Below are positions 26,008-35,035 of a DNA stretch of 42,782 bases, piece by piece. The notes beneath the pieces are model-generated. The model was not told the origin of the DNA. It searched no databases and saw only the letters and a list, made by a program, of their open reading frames with translations. Positions within the stretch are counted from its first letter, which is position 1, and each line of letters starts with the position of its first letter. The stretch is from Paratissierella segnis (GTDB lineage: Bacteria; Bacillota; Clostridia; Tissierellales; Tissierellaceae): positions 1 to 42,782 of the forward strand of contig NZ_JACRTG010000033.1 of NCBI RefSeq assembly GCF_014385195.1, read 5' to 3'. The position numbers and the translations under genes are program-made.

Positions 26008-26772
26008 ATGGAGAAGATTAAAGCTTTAATTTTTGATTGTGATGGGGTTCTTGCAGAAACAGAGAGAGATGGTCATAGGGTAGCATACAATCAAGCATTT
26101 AAAGAGTATGGTATTGATGCTGAGTGGGATACTTTAGAGTATGCTAAGCTAGTAAAAATTTCAGGCGGGAAGGAAAGGATGAAGGCTTATTTTTCAGAGG
26201 ATACAGCTCGTTTTCCTATTGAACAGTTTAATGATGAATATATACAAAAACTTTATGAGTGTAAGACATCTATTTTTATAGATATGTTAATGTCGAATAA
26301 GCTGCAGTTTAGAACTGGAATTAAGCGTATTATAAAAGAGGCTTATGATAGGAAGATACTATTGTTTGTATGCTCCACATCCCACTTGAATAGTGTACGC
26401 TCGCTTCTTAAGGTAAATTTAGGAGAAGAAAACATGGATTATTTTACGGAACTTTTTTGTGGAGATATTGTAAAGAGAAAAAAACCTTCTCCAGAGATAT
26501 ATAATCTTGTGAAAAGCAAATATGGTCTAAAAGGTAGTGATTGCATTGTTATTGAAGATAGTAGAAATGGCTTATTAGCTGCAAAGAGAGCAGGTATGCA
26601 TTGTATCGTAACTCCAAGCTTTTATACAATAGATGAAGATTTTAGCGAGGCTGATGTTGTAGTTTCGTGCCTAGGAGATCCTAATACTTCTAAAATAAGA
26701 ATAATCAAAGGTTCAAATCTAATAAAGGATGCGGAATATATTTCAATAGATGATTTAAATTTTATTTTATAG
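26008..26772 (+). CDS. HAD hydrolase, CbbY type
   Basis: HAD-superfamily protein of 254 residues. The nucleophile motif is FDCDGVLAETERDGHR (about 9-24), where ETERDGHRVAYNQAF is typical of the CbbY (xylulose-1,5-bisphosphate phosphatase) branch. Motif III Lys is in RKKKPSPEIY, and the Mg-binding acidic motif is VIEDSRNGLLAAKRAGM. It probably dephosphorylates a sugar phosphate, perhaps as a repair enzyme for the kinase/aldolase pair beside it. I prefer ATG 26008 (AGGTG 8 nt upstream) over the in-frame GTG at 25996, which lies too close to AAGGAGG. Only 35 nt separate it from the aldolase gene. Confidence 0.88.
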   Translation: MEKIKALIFDCDGVLAETERDGHRVAYNQAFKEYGIDAEWDTLEYAKLVKISGGKERMKAYFSEDTARFPIEQFNDEYIQKLYECKTSIFIDMLMSNKLQFRTGIKRIIKEAYDRKILLFVCSTSHLNSVRSLLKVNLGEENMDYFTELFCGDIVKRKKPSPEIYNLVKSKYGLKGSDCIVIEDSRNGLLAAKRAGMHCIVTPSFYTIDEDFSEADVVVSCLGDPNTSKIRIIKGSNLIKDAEYISIDDLNFIL

Positions 26773-26829
26773 GGTTAATACAAGACAAATGGCATATAAA
26801 ATCCGCGTTGGAATTTGAAAGGAGCAAAA

Positions 26830-28176
26830 ATGTGTATACTTGCTGTTGATATTGGTACATCTTCTGTAAAAATGGTTATATTGGATGAAAGTTACAATAT
26901 ATTGGATTCTATTTCGATTAAGTATAATTATAAAATTTCAAATATCGATTGGGTTGAATTAGATCCTGATGAAGTGTTTTTAGCAATGATAAAAGGTCTT
27001 AAAATCATGTCTAAATATCGTGATAAGATTCAAGTTATTGGGTTTGATACATTTTCACCATCTGTATCCTTCATGGATAAAGATGGGGAGATGCTTTATC
27101 CAATTATAACTCATCTGGATAGGAGAAGTAAAAAACAAACTAAAAAGATAATGGAGGTAATGGGTAAGGATAGCTTCCAAAATATTACTGGGGTCCAACC
27201 TTTTACTGGAGGCGTCTCCATAACTACAATATTATGGATGATGGAAAACAGACCGGATATTTTAGACAGAACTTACAAGGTGGGACATCTGAATACATAT
27301 ATATACCATAAACTTACGGGAGTTTGGGCATCGGATCCTACCAATGCTTCTATGATGGGTTTGTATGAGACAATTAAGTGGGGAAATTGGTCAGAAGAGA
27401 TATGTGAAACTTTTGGGATTCCCATGGATAAACTGCCTCCTATTATGCCGGCGGGTAGTATTGCAGGGACTTTGACAAAAGAGATATCAGAGCTTACAGG
27501 TCTCTATGAAGGGATACCGGTAGCATTAGGCACAAATGATGCTGCATCTACACAAGTAGCTGTTAGTAACACAAATGCAGGAGATATACTGATAATCTCT
27601 GGTAGCAGTGAAATGATATCAATCATATCGGATAAACCAATTGTAAACGATAACTACTATTTAAGGAATGCAATTACACCTGGTAAATGGCAAATTTTTG
27701 CGATTACAATAGGCGGATTTGCGATTGATTGGTTTAGGAAGGAATTTTATAAAGACATGGATATTAACACGTTTTTTAATGTAGAGCTTCCGGATGTTAT
27801 CCAAAATTATATTGATAATACAACAGTTACTTTCCTTCCATATCTCGCCGGGGACAGACAAAGCTTGGAACCAAAGAGAGGTGCCTTTAATGGTTTGAGT
27901 CTTGATACAACAAGAAAAGATATGCTTGCAGGTATATTGCTTGGGATGCATGAACCCATATTAGAAACACTTAATATAAGCTCTAAGTTTCTTAATTTAA
28001 ACAAAAATATAAAGCTTACTGGCGGCATGATTAATGATCAATTTATGGAAGTAAAAGGGAAGTTACTAAATGACTATAATTTTACAGTCAAACACAATTG
28101 TACAGCCATTGGAAGTGGAATGTTAGCATATGAATCGCTTAAAGCTATTACTTTTGATAGTAATGTGAGTATCTAA
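26830..28176 (+). CDS. FGGY family carbohydrate kinase
   Basis: Sugar kinase of 448 residues, slightly short for FGGY (usually 480-520). The N-terminal ATP-phosphate motif is LAVDIGTSSVKMVILDE (about 4-20). The catalytic Asp is in ALGTNDAAST (about 236-245), and the C-terminal adenosine motif region is KLTGGMINDQFM. It phosphorylates a sugar, sugar alcohol or sugar acid. It is placed between the HAD phosphatase and the DapA-family lyase with short gaps. The ATG at 26830 follows AAAGGAG by 5 nt, so the upstream TTG at 26815 is rejected. The FGGY subfamily, and thus the sugar, is not recognisable. Confidence 0.9.
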   Translation: MCILAVDIGTSSVKMVILDESYNILDSISIKYNYKISNIDWVELDPDEVFLAMIKGLKIMSKYRDKIQVIGFDTFSPSVSFMDKDGEMLYPIITHLDRRSKKQTKKIMEVMGKDSFQNITGVQPFTGGVSITTILWMMENRPDILDRTYKVGHLNTYIYHKLTGVWASDPTNASMMGLYETIKWGNWSEEICETFGIPMDKLPPIMPAGSIAGTLTKEISELTGLYEGIPVALGTNDAASTQVAVSNTNAGDILIISGSSEMISIISDKPIVNDNYYLRNAITPGKWQIFAITIGGFAIDWFRKEFYKDMDINTFFNVELPDVIQNYIDNTTVTFLPYLAGDRQSLEPKRGAFNGLSLDTTRKDMLAGILLGMHEPILETLNISSKFLNLNKNIKLTGGMINDQFMEVKGKLLNDYNFTVKHNCTAIGSGMLAYESLKAITFDSNVSI

Positions 28177-28223
28177 CAATACAAATAAACAAATAAAAGA
28201 AAATAAGAAACTGAGGTGAGTGT

Positions 28224-29120
28224 ATGAATGAAAAATTAAAAGGGGTGTTTGCACCTATAACAACGCCCTTTGATGAAGATGGAGCATTTTCTGTAAAAAA
28301 ATTGGAATTCAACATTCAAAAGTATGCAATTACAAATATCGCAGGATATTTGGTGCTGGGATCAAATGGTGAAAATAAAAGTTTGAGTAGCAATGAAAAA
28401 GAAGAAGTTATTAAAACTGTAATTGCAAATAAATCAGCCGGTCAGGTGGTCATGGTAGGAAGTATTTTTGAATCCACTCGTGACACTATTGAGTTTGCAT
28501 TAAAATCTGAGGAGCTTGGTGCAGATTTTATAACCCTATTACCGCCATCATATTTTAAAGGTATTATGACTGATAGTATTCTAATAAAATATTTTACAGA
28601 TGTTGCAGATGCGATAAATACTCCATGCTTGATGTACAATGCTCCTCAATTTGCAGGTGGAGTTTCAATCAGCTTGAATGTTATTAAGCAATGTTCTAAG
28701 CACCCGAATATTGTAGGAATAAAGGATTCTTCATCCGGCAATATAGAAAAGACCATATTATCTATTGATTCTGAAAATTTTGACGTTTTATCTGGCTCAG
28801 CAAATACATTTTTAAGTGCTTTGCTTCATGGTGCAACAGGCGGAGTAATATCCTTGGCTGACAGTTTGCCGAATTTGGTGGTCAAGTTATATAGATATGT
28901 TATGGATGGTGATATTAAAAAAGCTGTGGAACTTAATAAGAAAATTTTGAGAGCTAATTATGTAATTTCAGGTGAATATGGAGTTGCTGGTGTAAAGACT
29001 GCCATGGACATAGAGGGTTATTGCGGTGGAGCTCCGAGATTACCTCTTCTGCCTCTTGAAGAAGAAGGAGTTAATAAATTAAGGAAAATATTAAAGGATA
29101 TTGAATTGGATAAGCTTTAA
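28224..29120 (+). CDS. DapA/N-acetylneuraminate lyase family aldolase
   Basis: Class I aldolase of 298 residues. The Schiff-base Lys is in NIVGIKDSSSG (about 168), the catalytic Tyr in CLMYNAPQFAGG (about 140), and LGSNGENKSL is the carboxylate-binding region (GSNGE instead of the GTTGE common in true DapA). That change, plus the context with two dehydratases, suggests a 2-keto-3-deoxy-sugar-acid or 4-hydroxy-2-oxoglutarate-type lyase that yields pyruvate, rather than lysine synthesis. GAGGTGAG precedes the ATG. The family is secure; the substrate is inferred. Confidence 0.9.
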   Translation: MNEKLKGVFAPITTPFDEDGAFSVKKLEFNIQKYAITNIAGYLVLGSNGENKSLSSNEKEEVIKTVIANKSAGQVVMVGSIFESTRDTIEFALKSEELGADFITLLPPSYFKGIMTDSILIKYFTDVADAINTPCLMYNAPQFAGGVSISLNVIKQCSKHPNIVGIKDSSSGNIEKTILSIDSENFDVLSGSANTFLSALLHGATGGVISLADSLPNLVVKLYRYVMDGDIKKAVELNKKILRANYVISGEYGVAGVKTAMDIEGYCGGAPRLPLLPLEEEGVNKLRKILKDIELDKL

Positions 29121-29345
29121 TTTTAGTTAGGATAAGAGTATATAATGTGCTTTAGTATAATGCATGAATGCACGAAGATATAAAGAGCATTGTATGTAGA
29201 TAGGAATTATATAATAAAAAAACAGTAAAAGATTTTTTACGATAAGATTAGAAAAGATGGAGGTGAAAATCTGATTTTAACCATTTAAGACTTATTTTAT
29301 TGGTAGTATCTAAAGCAAGTAACTAAAAGTGAAAGGAAGGTTAAA

Positions 29346-30284
29346 ATGCAACGATACATATTAAAGCGTATTTTATGGATGATTCCCATATTATTAAGCA
29401 TTGGATTTATCGTATTTATGATAGTTAATTTGACACCAGGAGATATAGCACGTACTATTCTTGGGAGTGAGGCACCGCAAAGTGCAGTTGATGAGTTGCG
29501 TGAAGAAATGGGACTAAATCAGAATATTATAAAACGATATGTTATTTATATAGGAAATGTATTGCGTGGGGATTTTGGAACATCCTATCGCAGTGGAACT
29601 CCTGTTTTTAAACAAATTATGGATCGTTTTCCTATATCTTTGAAACTCTCTTTTTATGCAATGACTTTTGCAGTTTTAGTTGGGATTCCGCTTGGTGTTA
29701 TCACTGCTATTAAGCAATATTCAATTTTGGATAATATTTGTACATTTATTGGATTGTTCTTTGCAGCAGTACCACCATTTTGGTTTGGCTTGATGTTAAT
29801 TTATACATTTTCATTAAAATTAGGGTGGTTTCCGACGAATGGAGTCAGTACTCCGGCAAGTTATGTACTGCCTACTTTAACTGTTGGAATTCCTGCAGCA
29901 GCTGAACTAATGAGATTGACACGTTCATCTATGTTAGAATCTACTCGTTCAGATTTCGTGCGTACGGCACGTTCCAAAGGATTACCAGAATCTAAGGTCA
30001 TCATAAAACATGCCTTGAAAAATTCATTACTTCCTATTATTACGCAAGTTGGAATGACTTTTGGTACATTGTTTGGTAGTTGTGCTATGAGCGAGACGGT
30101 CTATGTAATCCCTGGTTGTGGTACTTTGATCCTTAATGCGGTCAAATCAAAGGATGTGCCTATGACAACAGGTACGATTCTTATTTTATCCATAGCATTT
30201 TGTATTATAATGCTTATCGTTGATTTACTCTATGCTTTTATTGATCCGCGAATTAAGGCAAAATATAAAAGCGTAAAGAATTAA
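29346..30284 (+). CDS. ABC transporter permease, DppB/OppB type
   Basis: Permease of 312 residues with about six membrane segments. The N-terminus MQRYILKRILWMIPILLSIG and the EMGLNQNIIKRYVIYIGNVLRGDFGTSY-type stretch (about 58-85) are standard for DppB. The cytoplasmic EAA-like loop is TARSKGLPESKVIIKHALKN (about 212-231). It pairs with the DppC-like permease 22 nt downstream to form the channel. A 225-nt gap precedes it, the largest break in the cluster, with TATAAT hexamers at 29141 and 29156 but no clear -35. Arg codons are mostly CGN, unlike the upstream genes. Confidence 0.94.
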   Translation: MQRYILKRILWMIPILLSIGFIVFMIVNLTPGDIARTILGSEAPQSAVDELREEMGLNQNIIKRYVIYIGNVLRGDFGTSYRSGTPVFKQIMDRFPISLKLSFYAMTFAVLVGIPLGVITAIKQYSILDNICTFIGLFFAAVPPFWFGLMLIYTFSLKLGWFPTNGVSTPASYVLPTLTVGIPAAAELMRLTRSSMLESTRSDFVRTARSKGLPESKVIIKHALKNSLLPIITQVGMTFGTLFGSCAMSETVYVIPGCGTLILNAVKSKDVPMTTGTILILSIAFCIIMLIVDLLYAFIDPRIKAKYKSVKN

Positions 30285-30306
30285 TTTTATCGGGAGGAGG
30301 GAAATC

Positions 30307-31218
30307 ATGGAAAATAAGGCAGTAGAATCTGAATTAATGGGAGAAGACTTTTCAAGGACTGAGTATAAGAAACGCAATCAATTTCTTTTTATATGGAAGA
30401 GGTTGAAAAAGAGCAGAACTGCTATGTTCGGGTTAGTTGTATTGATATTCTTTTTTCTTTTAATTATATTTGCAGATGTAATAGTTGATTATGAAGATGT
30501 TGCACTTTATCAGGATTATACTAACAGGCTAGCATTACCAAGTGCTGAACATTGGTTTGGGACTGATAATTATGGACGAGATATGTTAGCGAGAGTTATA
30601 CATGGTACACGTGTATCATATTCCATAGGTTTTGGAGCCATAGGGGTAGCATCTGTAATTGGTATTTTCTTAGGAGCTGTAGCTGCATATACAGGTGGTT
30701 GGGTAGATACTATTATAACACGAATTATGGATACTTTAATGTCTATACCAAACTTGCTACTTTCACTGGCAATTATGGCATCATTGGGTTCTGGTGCATT
30801 TAATTTGGCAATGGCTATGGCAATATCTAATATACCACAGTTTGCACGATTGATTCGTTCTTCGGTTCTTACAGTCGTAGACCAGGAATATGTTATGGCA
30901 GCTAAAGCATGCGGAACATCTGATATGCGCATTATTTTTAAACATATTCTGCCTAACGCTATCGGACCAATTATCGTAAAAGCTACTATGGCGGTAGCAA
31001 CAGTAATTATTTCTGCAGCGGGTCTATCTTTTGTAGGAATGGGTGTTCAGCCACCGATACCTGAATGGGGTACTTTGTTAGCTGAGAACCGAGATTTTAT
31101 GCGTACGAATATGAACCTTGTAGCGTTTCCTGGTTTGGCAATTGTGTTATCTGCATTATCCCTAAATCTTTTGGGGGATGGATTACGCGATGCACTAGAT
31201 CCTAGATTAAAAAACTAA
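30307..31218 (+). CDS. ABC transporter permease, DppC/OppC type
   Basis: Permease of 303 residues. It has an N-terminal cytoplasmic tail (about 1-38), a first membrane segment, the family motif HWFGTDNYGRDMLARVIHGT (about 80-99) and the EAA loop AAKACGTSDMRIIFKHILPN (about 199-218). The C-terminus LGDGLRDALDPRLK is typical. It forms the membrane heterodimer with the DppB-like protein and is energised by the two ATPases downstream. GGAGGAGGG lies before the ATG. Confidence 0.94.
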   Translation: MENKAVESELMGEDFSRTEYKKRNQFLFIWKRLKKSRTAMFGLVVLIFFFLLIIFADVIVDYEDVALYQDYTNRLALPSAEHWFGTDNYGRDMLARVIHGTRVSYSIGFGAIGVASVIGIFLGAVAAYTGGWVDTIITRIMDTLMSIPNLLLSLAIMASLGSGAFNLAMAMAISNIPQFARLIRSSVLTVVDQEYVMAAKACGTSDMRIIFKHILPNAIGPIIVKATMAVATVIISAAGLSFVGMGVQPPIPEWGTLLAENRDFMRTNMNLVAFPGLAIVLSALSLNLLGDGLRDALDPRLKN

Positions 31219-31257
31219 GCAATATTAAATAAAAGTACCTGGAATGGAGGGCTGAGT

Positions 31258-32268
31258 ATGACTGATAACGTTATAAAAGAGAATGAACTACTGAAAATAA
31301 AAAATCTGAGTGTTGAGTATAGAACAGATGAAACTGTGTACCATGCAGTGAATAACATGTCTTTAGAGATAGGACAAGGAGAGACTCTCGGTTTAGTGGG
31401 AGAGACAGGTGCAGGAAAGACTACATTAGCTTTGAGTATAATGGGTTTATTGCCGAAAGATATAGGCCTTGTTACAGAAGGTGAAATAGTTTTCAATCAA
31501 CGAGATATATGTAAATTGCCTGAGCCTGAACTACAGAAGTTGCGTGGCTCAAAAATTTCGATGATTTTTCAAGACCCTATGACTAGTTTGAATCCGCTCA
31601 TGACTGTGGAGAAACAGATCATGGAAGTGTTGCAAGTGCATAACTATCATTCAAATGAGGACGCTTCTAATAGAGTAGATGAGATTTTACAGCTTGTTGG
31701 TATTCAACCCAGTCGTAAAGTTGAGTATCCTCATCAGTTTTCTGGGGGTATGAAACAGCGTGTAGTTATTGCAATGGCACTTGCTTGCGAGCCTACGCTT
31801 TTGATTGCAGACGAACCTACTACTGCACTGGATGTTACAATTCAAGCACAGATACTTGCTATGATGAATGATTTAAAACAGAAGTTGCAGACATCTATGA
31901 TAATGATAACACATGATTTAGGTATTGTAGCAATGATATGTGATAAGGTAGCAATTGTGTATTCTGGAGAAATCATTGAAAAAGGTACAGTCGAGGATAT
32001 ATATAGCGGTAGCAATCACCATCCTTACACTGTGGGATTATTTGGATCAATTCCAGATTTGACAAAAAAGACAAAAAGACTGAGTCCTATTGCTGGACTT
32101 ATGCCTGATTCGGCTGATTTGCCAAAAGGATGCAAGTTCCACGATAGATGTCCGCAAGCAATGGAGATTTGCAGGAAACAGGAACCTGATATTTACATAT
32201 ATGGAACGCATAGTATAAAGTGTCATCTATATGCCGAAGGTTCTGAAAATATTGAAACTAATTATTGA
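31258..32268 (+). CDS. ABC transporter ATPase, DppD/OppD type
   Basis: ATPase of 336 residues. Walker A GETGAGKTT (about 52-60), Q-loop MIFQDPMTSLNPLM, signature FSGGMKQRVVIAMAL (about 161-175), Walker B LLIADEPTTALD (about 181-192) and H-loop MITHDLG are all intact. The C-terminal extension holds Cys residues (GCKFHDRCPQAMEICRKQ plus a later Cys) that in OppD-type proteins bind an iron-sulfur cluster. It works with the DppF-like ATPase 14 nt downstream. It starts with ATG after GGAGGG. Confidence 0.94.
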   Translation: MTDNVIKENELLKIKNLSVEYRTDETVYHAVNNMSLEIGQGETLGLVGETGAGKTTLALSIMGLLPKDIGLVTEGEIVFNQRDICKLPEPELQKLRGSKISMIFQDPMTSLNPLMTVEKQIMEVLQVHNYHSNEDASNRVDEILQLVGIQPSRKVEYPHQFSGGMKQRVVIAMALACEPTLLIADEPTTALDVTIQAQILAMMNDLKQKLQTSMIMITHDLGIVAMICDKVAIVYSGEIIEKGTVEDIYSGSNHHPYTVGLFGSIPDLTKKTKRLSPIAGLMPDSADLPKGCKFHDRCPQAMEICRKQEPDIYIYGTHSIKCHLYAEGSENIETNY

Positions 32269-32282
32269 GGAGTAAATGAGAT

Positions 32283-33254
32283 ATGAGTGATATATTAATT
32301 GAAACTATAGGATTAAAAAAGTATTTTAAAACCGGATCGGGGATGTTACATGCAGTAGATGATGTAAATATTAAGATTGCTAAGGGAGAAACGCTGGGAG
32401 TAGTAGGAGAATCAGGATGTGGAAAGACCACTTTAGGTCGTACGGTACTTCGATTAAATGAAGCAACAGATGGAAAAGTGCTATTTGAAGGAAAAGATAT
32501 ATTACAGTTTATGAATAAGGAAATGAAAAAGATACGTCGGGATATGCAAATTATCTTTCAGGACCCTTATTCTAGCCTAAATCCTCGTATGACCGTTAGG
32601 GATCTTATTGCTGAACCTATAATTGTAAATAAAATCTGCAGCAATAAGTCTGAGATAGAAGATAAGGTTTTCGATATTATGAAGACTGTAGGACTAAGTT
32701 ATCGAACCGTTAATATGTATCCTCATGAGATGGATGGAGGGCGTAGACAGCGTATTGGAATTGGACGAGCATTGGCACTTAATCCGAAGTTCATTGTGTG
32801 TGATGAGCCGGTGTCGGCATTGGATGTTTCGATTCAAGCTCAGATTTTAAATCTATTAATGGATCTTAGTGATGAACATGGATATTCATATATGTTCATA
32901 ACACATAATTTATCTGTGGCTAAGCATATTTCTGATCAGATTTTAGTTATGTATATGGGAAATTGTGTAGAACTTGCTTCATCAGATGAACTTTTTGAGG
33001 AACAGTATCATCCATATACTAAGGCCCTTTTGAATTCAATTCCTAAACCAACGCTTGAATCTAGGAAAACTCCGCTTCATATTTTAAGAGGAGAGGTTAG
33101 CAGTCCAATAGACCCTAAACCCGGTTGTCGTTTTGCATTGCGTTGTCCATATGTTAGGACAGATTGTATGGGAGAGGATATACCTTTTATAGAAGTAAAG
33201 CCTAAACATTTTGTAGCTTGCAGATTAGCTGAGGAAGGAAAGAGCTTAAGTTGA
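32283..33254 (+). CDS. ABC transporter ATPase, DppF/OppF type
   Basis: ATPase of 323 residues. Walker A GESGCGKTT (about 40-48), Q-loop IIFQDPYSSLNPRM, Walker B FIVCDEPVSALD and H-loop FITHNLS are intact. The signature reads MDGGRRQRIGIGRAL rather than the textbook LSGGQRQR; this variant is known in some peptide-type ATPases and probably works. The C-terminal cysteines (PGCRFALRCPYVRTDC) are kept. It is the last gene of the contiguous transporter set; the binding protein lies after the dehydratase gene. Confidence 0.93.
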   Translation: MSDILIETIGLKKYFKTGSGMLHAVDDVNIKIAKGETLGVVGESGCGKTTLGRTVLRLNEATDGKVLFEGKDILQFMNKEMKKIRRDMQIIFQDPYSSLNPRMTVRDLIAEPIIVNKICSNKSEIEDKVFDIMKTVGLSYRTVNMYPHEMDGGRRQRIGIGRALALNPKFIVCDEPVSALDVSIQAQILNLLMDLSDEHGYSYMFITHNLSVAKHISDQILVMYMGNCVELASSDELFEEQYHPYTKALLNSIPKPTLESRKTPLHILRGEVSSPIDPKPGCRFALRCPYVRTDCMGEDIPFIEVKPKHFVACRLAEEGKSLS

Positions 33255-33314
33255 TAGAAAATAAGTTTAAAGGGACATAAAGTCAGAAATAAATTAATGA
33301 AAAGAGGATAAATT

Positions 33315-34985
33315 ATGGAAAAAAGAAGATTAAGAAGTGAAATTGGAGAAGATTATTGTCTTGAAAAACAAGGAGCCTTGTCATTACTTAGAGCATGTGG
33401 ATATTCATATGAAGATCTTAAAAAACCAAGAGTTGCAATTATCAATACTTGGAGTGAAATGAATCCTGGACATATTCATTTAAGAGATGTTGCTGCAGAA
33501 GTAAAAAAAGGTATATATGCTGCTGGTGGTATGGGTTATGAATTTAATTGTGTTTCAGTTTGTGACTGTATAGCAGATTCGAGGTATGTTTTACCAAGTC
33601 GTGATTTACTTGTAAATGAAATCGAACTTTTAGTTGAAGGTAATAAAATGGATGCTATGGTTCTAATTGGGACATGTGATAAGATTATTCCCGGTCTGCT
33701 TATGGCAGCAGGGAGGCTTAATTTACCGGCTATAATTGTAACTGGTGGATATATGCAGACAGGCTCCATTAAGGGGAATGACTGTGACTTTATAGATATT
33801 GGTATGACTATAAGTAAATTTAATGAAGGAACTGTGACGGAAGAAGAACTTGAAGAAGTTGTTGAACATGCTTGTCCGGGACCAGGTGCTTGTGGCATGA
33901 TGGGGACTGCAAACACAATGAATATTTTGGCAGAGACAATTGGGATGAGTTTTCCTGGGAATTCAACCACAGCAGCTATTTCTCCTAAGTTAAAACAAAT
34001 AGCTTATGATGCAGGTGTACAAGTAATGAAATTATGGGAGCAAGAAATTACTGCAAGAGATATTATTACCAATGAATCCATTACAAATGCTATTAAGGTT
34101 TGTATGGCAGTTGGAGGGTCTTCAAATACAATTGCTCATATTCCAGCTATTGCAACTGAAGCAGAGCTTTCTATTGAATGTAGTCCTGTCTATGCACAAG
34201 CAAGTAACGAGATTCCTCTTCTTGTAGGTGTTCGCCCTAACATGCCAATGCATAATATGACTCAGTTTGATAATGCAGGTGGTCTTGGAGCAGTATTAAA
34301 CGAATTAAAGAATAAGCTTGATTTAGATACAATGAGTGTAACAGGAAAAACATTAGGTGAAAATATGTCGTTGAATCCCGATATGTATAAAATTAAAGAT
34401 TATAAAGTTATTCATCCTATTTCAGATCCAATTGGAGATGGTGGGGGTTTAGTGCTTTGTAAGGGAAACCTTGTTCCGGAAGGAGCATTTATAAAGCGTT
34501 CAGCAGTACCTAAATCTATGATAAAGTTCAACGGACCTGCTAAGGTATTTAATGATAGTCATATAGCAATTAAAGCATTAAATAATGAAGAAATTTCTGA
34601 AGGAGATGTGGTTATCATCCGTTATCATGGTGTAAAAGCCGGACCGAATACTGCCTATGCATTTGCTTCAGCTCTTAAAGGAAGCCACCTAAAGGACAAG
34701 GTTGCTGTTATCACGGATGGGAGAATGTCCGGAGCTGCCGCTGGCGCATGCTTCCAGTATGCTTCACCTGAAGCAGCACTAAGAGGACCTTTATGTGCTG
34801 TTAAGGATGGTGATATTATAAGTTTTGATATTGATAAGTGTGAACTTAATATTGAGTTGAGTGATGAAGAATTAAAGGAAAGAATTGAATCAGCAGAAAT
34901 TATCCTTTATCCAAAAAAAGGATATTTAGGGATTTACCAGAAATGTGTTGGATCTATCTTAAAAGGTGCTGTTTTAAGAGGTTAA
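33315..34985 (+). CDS. IlvD/Edd family dehydratase
   Basis: Iron-sulfur dehydratase of 556 residues. Probable cluster cysteines are in SVCDCIADSRYVLPSRD (about 75-91), IGTCDKIIPGLLMAAGR (about 118-134) and CPGPGACGMMGTANTM (about 188-203). SDPIGDGGGLVLCKGNLVPEGA and TDGRMSGAAAGACFQY complete the pattern. The family dehydrates dihydroxy-acids: branched-chain precursors, 6-phosphogluconate or aldonic acids. The neighbours (DapA-type lyase, enolase-superfamily enzyme, FGGY kinase) argue for a sugar-acid dehydratase rather than biosynthetic IlvD. It lies between the ATPase and binding-protein genes of the transporter. Its last codons are copied at 38001-38025. Confidence 0.9.
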   Translation: MEKRRLRSEIGEDYCLEKQGALSLLRACGYSYEDLKKPRVAIINTWSEMNPGHIHLRDVAAEVKKGIYAAGGMGYEFNCVSVCDCIADSRYVLPSRDLLVNEIELLVEGNKMDAMVLIGTCDKIIPGLLMAAGRLNLPAIIVTGGYMQTGSIKGNDCDFIDIGMTISKFNEGTVTEEELEEVVEHACPGPGACGMMGTANTMNILAETIGMSFPGNSTTAAISPKLKQIAYDAGVQVMKLWEQEITARDIITNESITNAIKVCMAVGGSSNTIAHIPAIATEAELSIECSPVYAQASNEIPLLVGVRPNMPMHNMTQFDNAGGLGAVLNELKNKLDLDTMSVTGKTLGENMSLNPDMYKIKDYKVIHPISDPIGDGGGLVLCKGNLVPEGAFIKRSAVPKSMIKFNGPAKVFNDSHIAIKALNNEEISEGDVVIIRYHGVKAGPNTAYAFASALKGSHLKDKVAVITDGRMSGAAAGACFQYASPEAALRGPLCAVKDGDIISFDIDKCELNIELSDEELKERIESAEIILYPKKGYLGIYQKCVGSILKGAVLRG

Positions 34986-35035
34986 TATTTATATAAATAT
35001 TATTAATATAATAAATTAATAGGAGGTAGTAAATA

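Noticed and set aside
29121..29345. Riboswitch or small gene in the gap before the permease genes
   Set aside because: I see only short AT-rich stretches, a small TGCAT-GA-ATGCA inverted repeat and tiny frames without ribosome-binding sites; no recognisable riboswitch core.
32730..32780. Unusual ABC signature (MDGGRRQR) as a sign of an inactive ATPase
   Set aside because: Variants of this kind occur in working peptide-type ATPases, and all other motifs are intact.
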